Positions 6,876 through 7,995 of a stretch of DNA of 7,995 nucleotides are shown here, one piece after another (position 1 is the stretch's first letter; each line of letters begins with the position of its first letter). The stretch spans positions 1 to 7,995 of the forward strand of contig USCE01000052.1 in the NCBI GenBank assembly GCA_900553105.1, read 5' to 3'. The notes beneath the pieces are model-generated. The model saw only the letters and a list, made by a program, of their open reading frames with translations. It ran no database searches and was not told the DNA's origin. Source of the stretch: an uncultured Sutterella sp. (lineage in GTDB: Bacteria > Pseudomonadota > Gammaproteobacteria > Burkholderiales > Burkholderiaceae_F). The position numbers and the translations under genes were made by a program.

Positions 6876-7949
6876 CGAGAACGTCCTTTCACCCACAAGC
6901 GCATGAAGTAGAAGATGCTTCCACCAACAAGTACTGCACAAATCAAAGTACAAAGCGCCAAAATCAAAGGTGAATTGCTAAGACTTTGCCAAACACGGTG
7001 ATACCACGGTAAAAAGCCGACAGTGTATCGTTCACCGACGTCGAAACTTAAAACAGAATCCTCTTGCACGATACTGACAGAACCCGAGGCCGAGAAAAGT
7101 GCATTGGGGTTCTGGAGTTTTTGATTTAATAGGAAACTGCCCGAGTGCCCTTCACTTAAAAGTGCAACGATGGTTTTGTCGTTATCGAACGGCGATTGCA
7201 TTGAGACAATAGCGCCCACGCCAGCCTGCGGGCTAAAAAGAATACTGCCTTCATCGGAAGTCTTTTGCCCTGAAATAACGGATTGCAAAGCTTGGTACAG
7301 ATCCTCAGCGTTAGGTTGCTTGAAGTCCGGTAAAGTCAAAGGCATCTCGGCAATCAATAGTACGTCTTTATCGCTAAGTTCGCTTTGTTGCACTTTGCTT
7401 GTGACGGTTAAATGTGTGGCTACTGCACCGGTAACCGATGCAATACGGCCCACTGTATTCAATAATGTCGTAACTTTCTCAGCGGGTGCATCTTCAGCAA
7501 TGACAGCCACCGTTTCGGATAAATCAGCATACTGCGAGAAGGGATAGCCGCTTTGCGTAAAAAGTGCCAAATTCGGCAACTGCGCGAAATGGTATACACC
7601 TTCGAGTGTTATGCTGGAGCTCGGATCAATTTCGATTTGATGGGGCAACAGCACAACCGATTTACAATTGTCAGGCGTACCTTCATTGAGTTCACGGTAG
7701 TAACCTATCTGAAAACTCAAATCGTTTAACGAAGCCAGTGCAGCGGGTTCCAAGGCAGAAGTGGCCAAAGGACCGTTTATCGAGGGCAAATGCCAAAGTT
7801 GTTCACCAATCGCTGTTCGCGTAGGCAAATTCGCCGACTCTGCCAAGAAATTATTAATCAACATTCTCAGCTGAGCAGAATCTGCCCCCTGGGGCTTTGT
7901 AAATCGATACTTGAGATTGACATCGACGCCACCCGAGCGCACCATATAC
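6872..7949 (-). CDS. bcsB: Cellulose synthase regulatory/periplasmic subunit BcsB, C-terminal part (5' end missing)
   Basis: About 358 native residues remain of a protein usually near 750-800 long. BcsB is the periplasmic, membrane-anchored partner of the synthase BcsA and guides the glucan across the periplasm. Recognisable BcsB features are IDPSSSITLEGVYHFAQLPN and FTQSGYPFSQYADLSET, the signature of the second carbohydrate-binding/flavodoxin-like pair, then SMQSPFDNDKTIVALL and VGFLPWYHRVW. A final transmembrane helix of about 22 residues (starting LILALCTLI) is followed by a short basic tail, which in the family docks to BcsA. The gene ends in TGA overlapping the bcsZ start. The upstream part is missing because the sequence runs into library adapter at 7950. 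The open frame continues artificially to 7978, and the first ten residues of that extension (MGSEMCIRDR) are adapter translation and should not be annotated. bcsA is expected just beyond the right edge. Confidence 0.93.
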
Positions 7950-7995
7950 CTGTCTCTTATACACATCTCCGAGCCCACGAGACCGGAGCCTATCT
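7950..7995. other. Nextera library adapter (sequencing artefact)
   Basis: Positions 7950-7968 are the 19-bp Tn5 mosaic end CTGTCTCTTATACACATCT as used in Nextera libraries. Positions 7969-7983 are the read-2 arm CCGAGCCCACGAGAC. Positions 7984-7991 (CGGAGCCT) sit exactly where the 8-base i7 index belongs; from memory it equals Nextera XT index N720. Positions 7992-7995 (ATCT) are the first bases of the P7 flow-cell sequence. The order and spacing match adapter read-through, so this stretch is not genomic DNA. True sequence ends at about 7949. Confidence 0.98.

Noticed and set aside
7950..7968. Possible Tn5-type transposon end inserted in bcsB
   Set aside because: The 19-bp mosaic end is followed directly by the synthetic read-2 arm, an index and P7 bases, and it sits at the very end of the sequence, so it is a library artefact and not an insertion.
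7949..7978. Apparent N-terminus MGSEMCIRDR of the BcsB reading frame
   Set aside because: It is a translation of Nextera adapter sequence, not protein-coding genomic DNA.

Overview
The window comes from a Gram-negative bacterium, most likely a Beta- or Gammaproteobacterium. It encodes an AsmA-type envelope protein, a class 2 (quinone-linked) dihydroorotate dehydrogenase and an E. coli-like cellulose module with BcsG, which is typical of these classes. By eye the G+C content is a little under 50%. A moderate-GC Burkholderiales lineage (for example Sutterellaceae) is a guess that the sequence cannot settle. All genes lie on the minus strand, so transcription runs from high to low coordinates.

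From the right: positions 7950-7995 are not genomic. They are a Nextera library adapter (19-bp mosaic end, read-2 adapter arm, an 8-base index and the first four bases of P7). The contig therefore breaks inside bcsB for technical reasons. Positions 6872-7949 hold the C-terminal half of BcsB, the periplasmic cellulose synthase subunit. It overlaps by ATGA with bcsZ (GH8 endoglucanase, 6875-5796). After 22 bases comes bcsG (cellulose phosphoethanolamine transferase, 5773-4112), and after 6 bases a zinc-ribbon Nudix hydrolase (4105-3557). These four look like one transcription unit. bcsC, which follows bcsZ in E. coli, is absent from that place, and bcsG sits in the synthase operon instead of in a separate divergent bcsEFG operon.

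A leader of about 95 bases with a candidate promoter precedes pyrD (3461-2388), which ends at a compact symmetric terminator (2335-2361). A long AsmA-family gene follows (2239-152), closed by a strong 12-bp hairpin terminator (94-129). At the left edge a near-consensus sigma-70-type promoter (27-54) fires leftward out of the window toward an unseen gene.

Functionally, the right half makes, trims and decorates exported cellulose: BcsB guides the chain through the periplasm, BcsZ cuts it, and BcsG adds phosphoethanolamine from membrane lipid. The left half is housekeeping: pyrimidine synthesis and envelope maintenance. The main biological oddity is BcsZ, whose expected catalytic-base Asp is Asn, while the BcsG active site is fully intact. 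I see no mobile element, CRISPR array, tRNA or rRNA.
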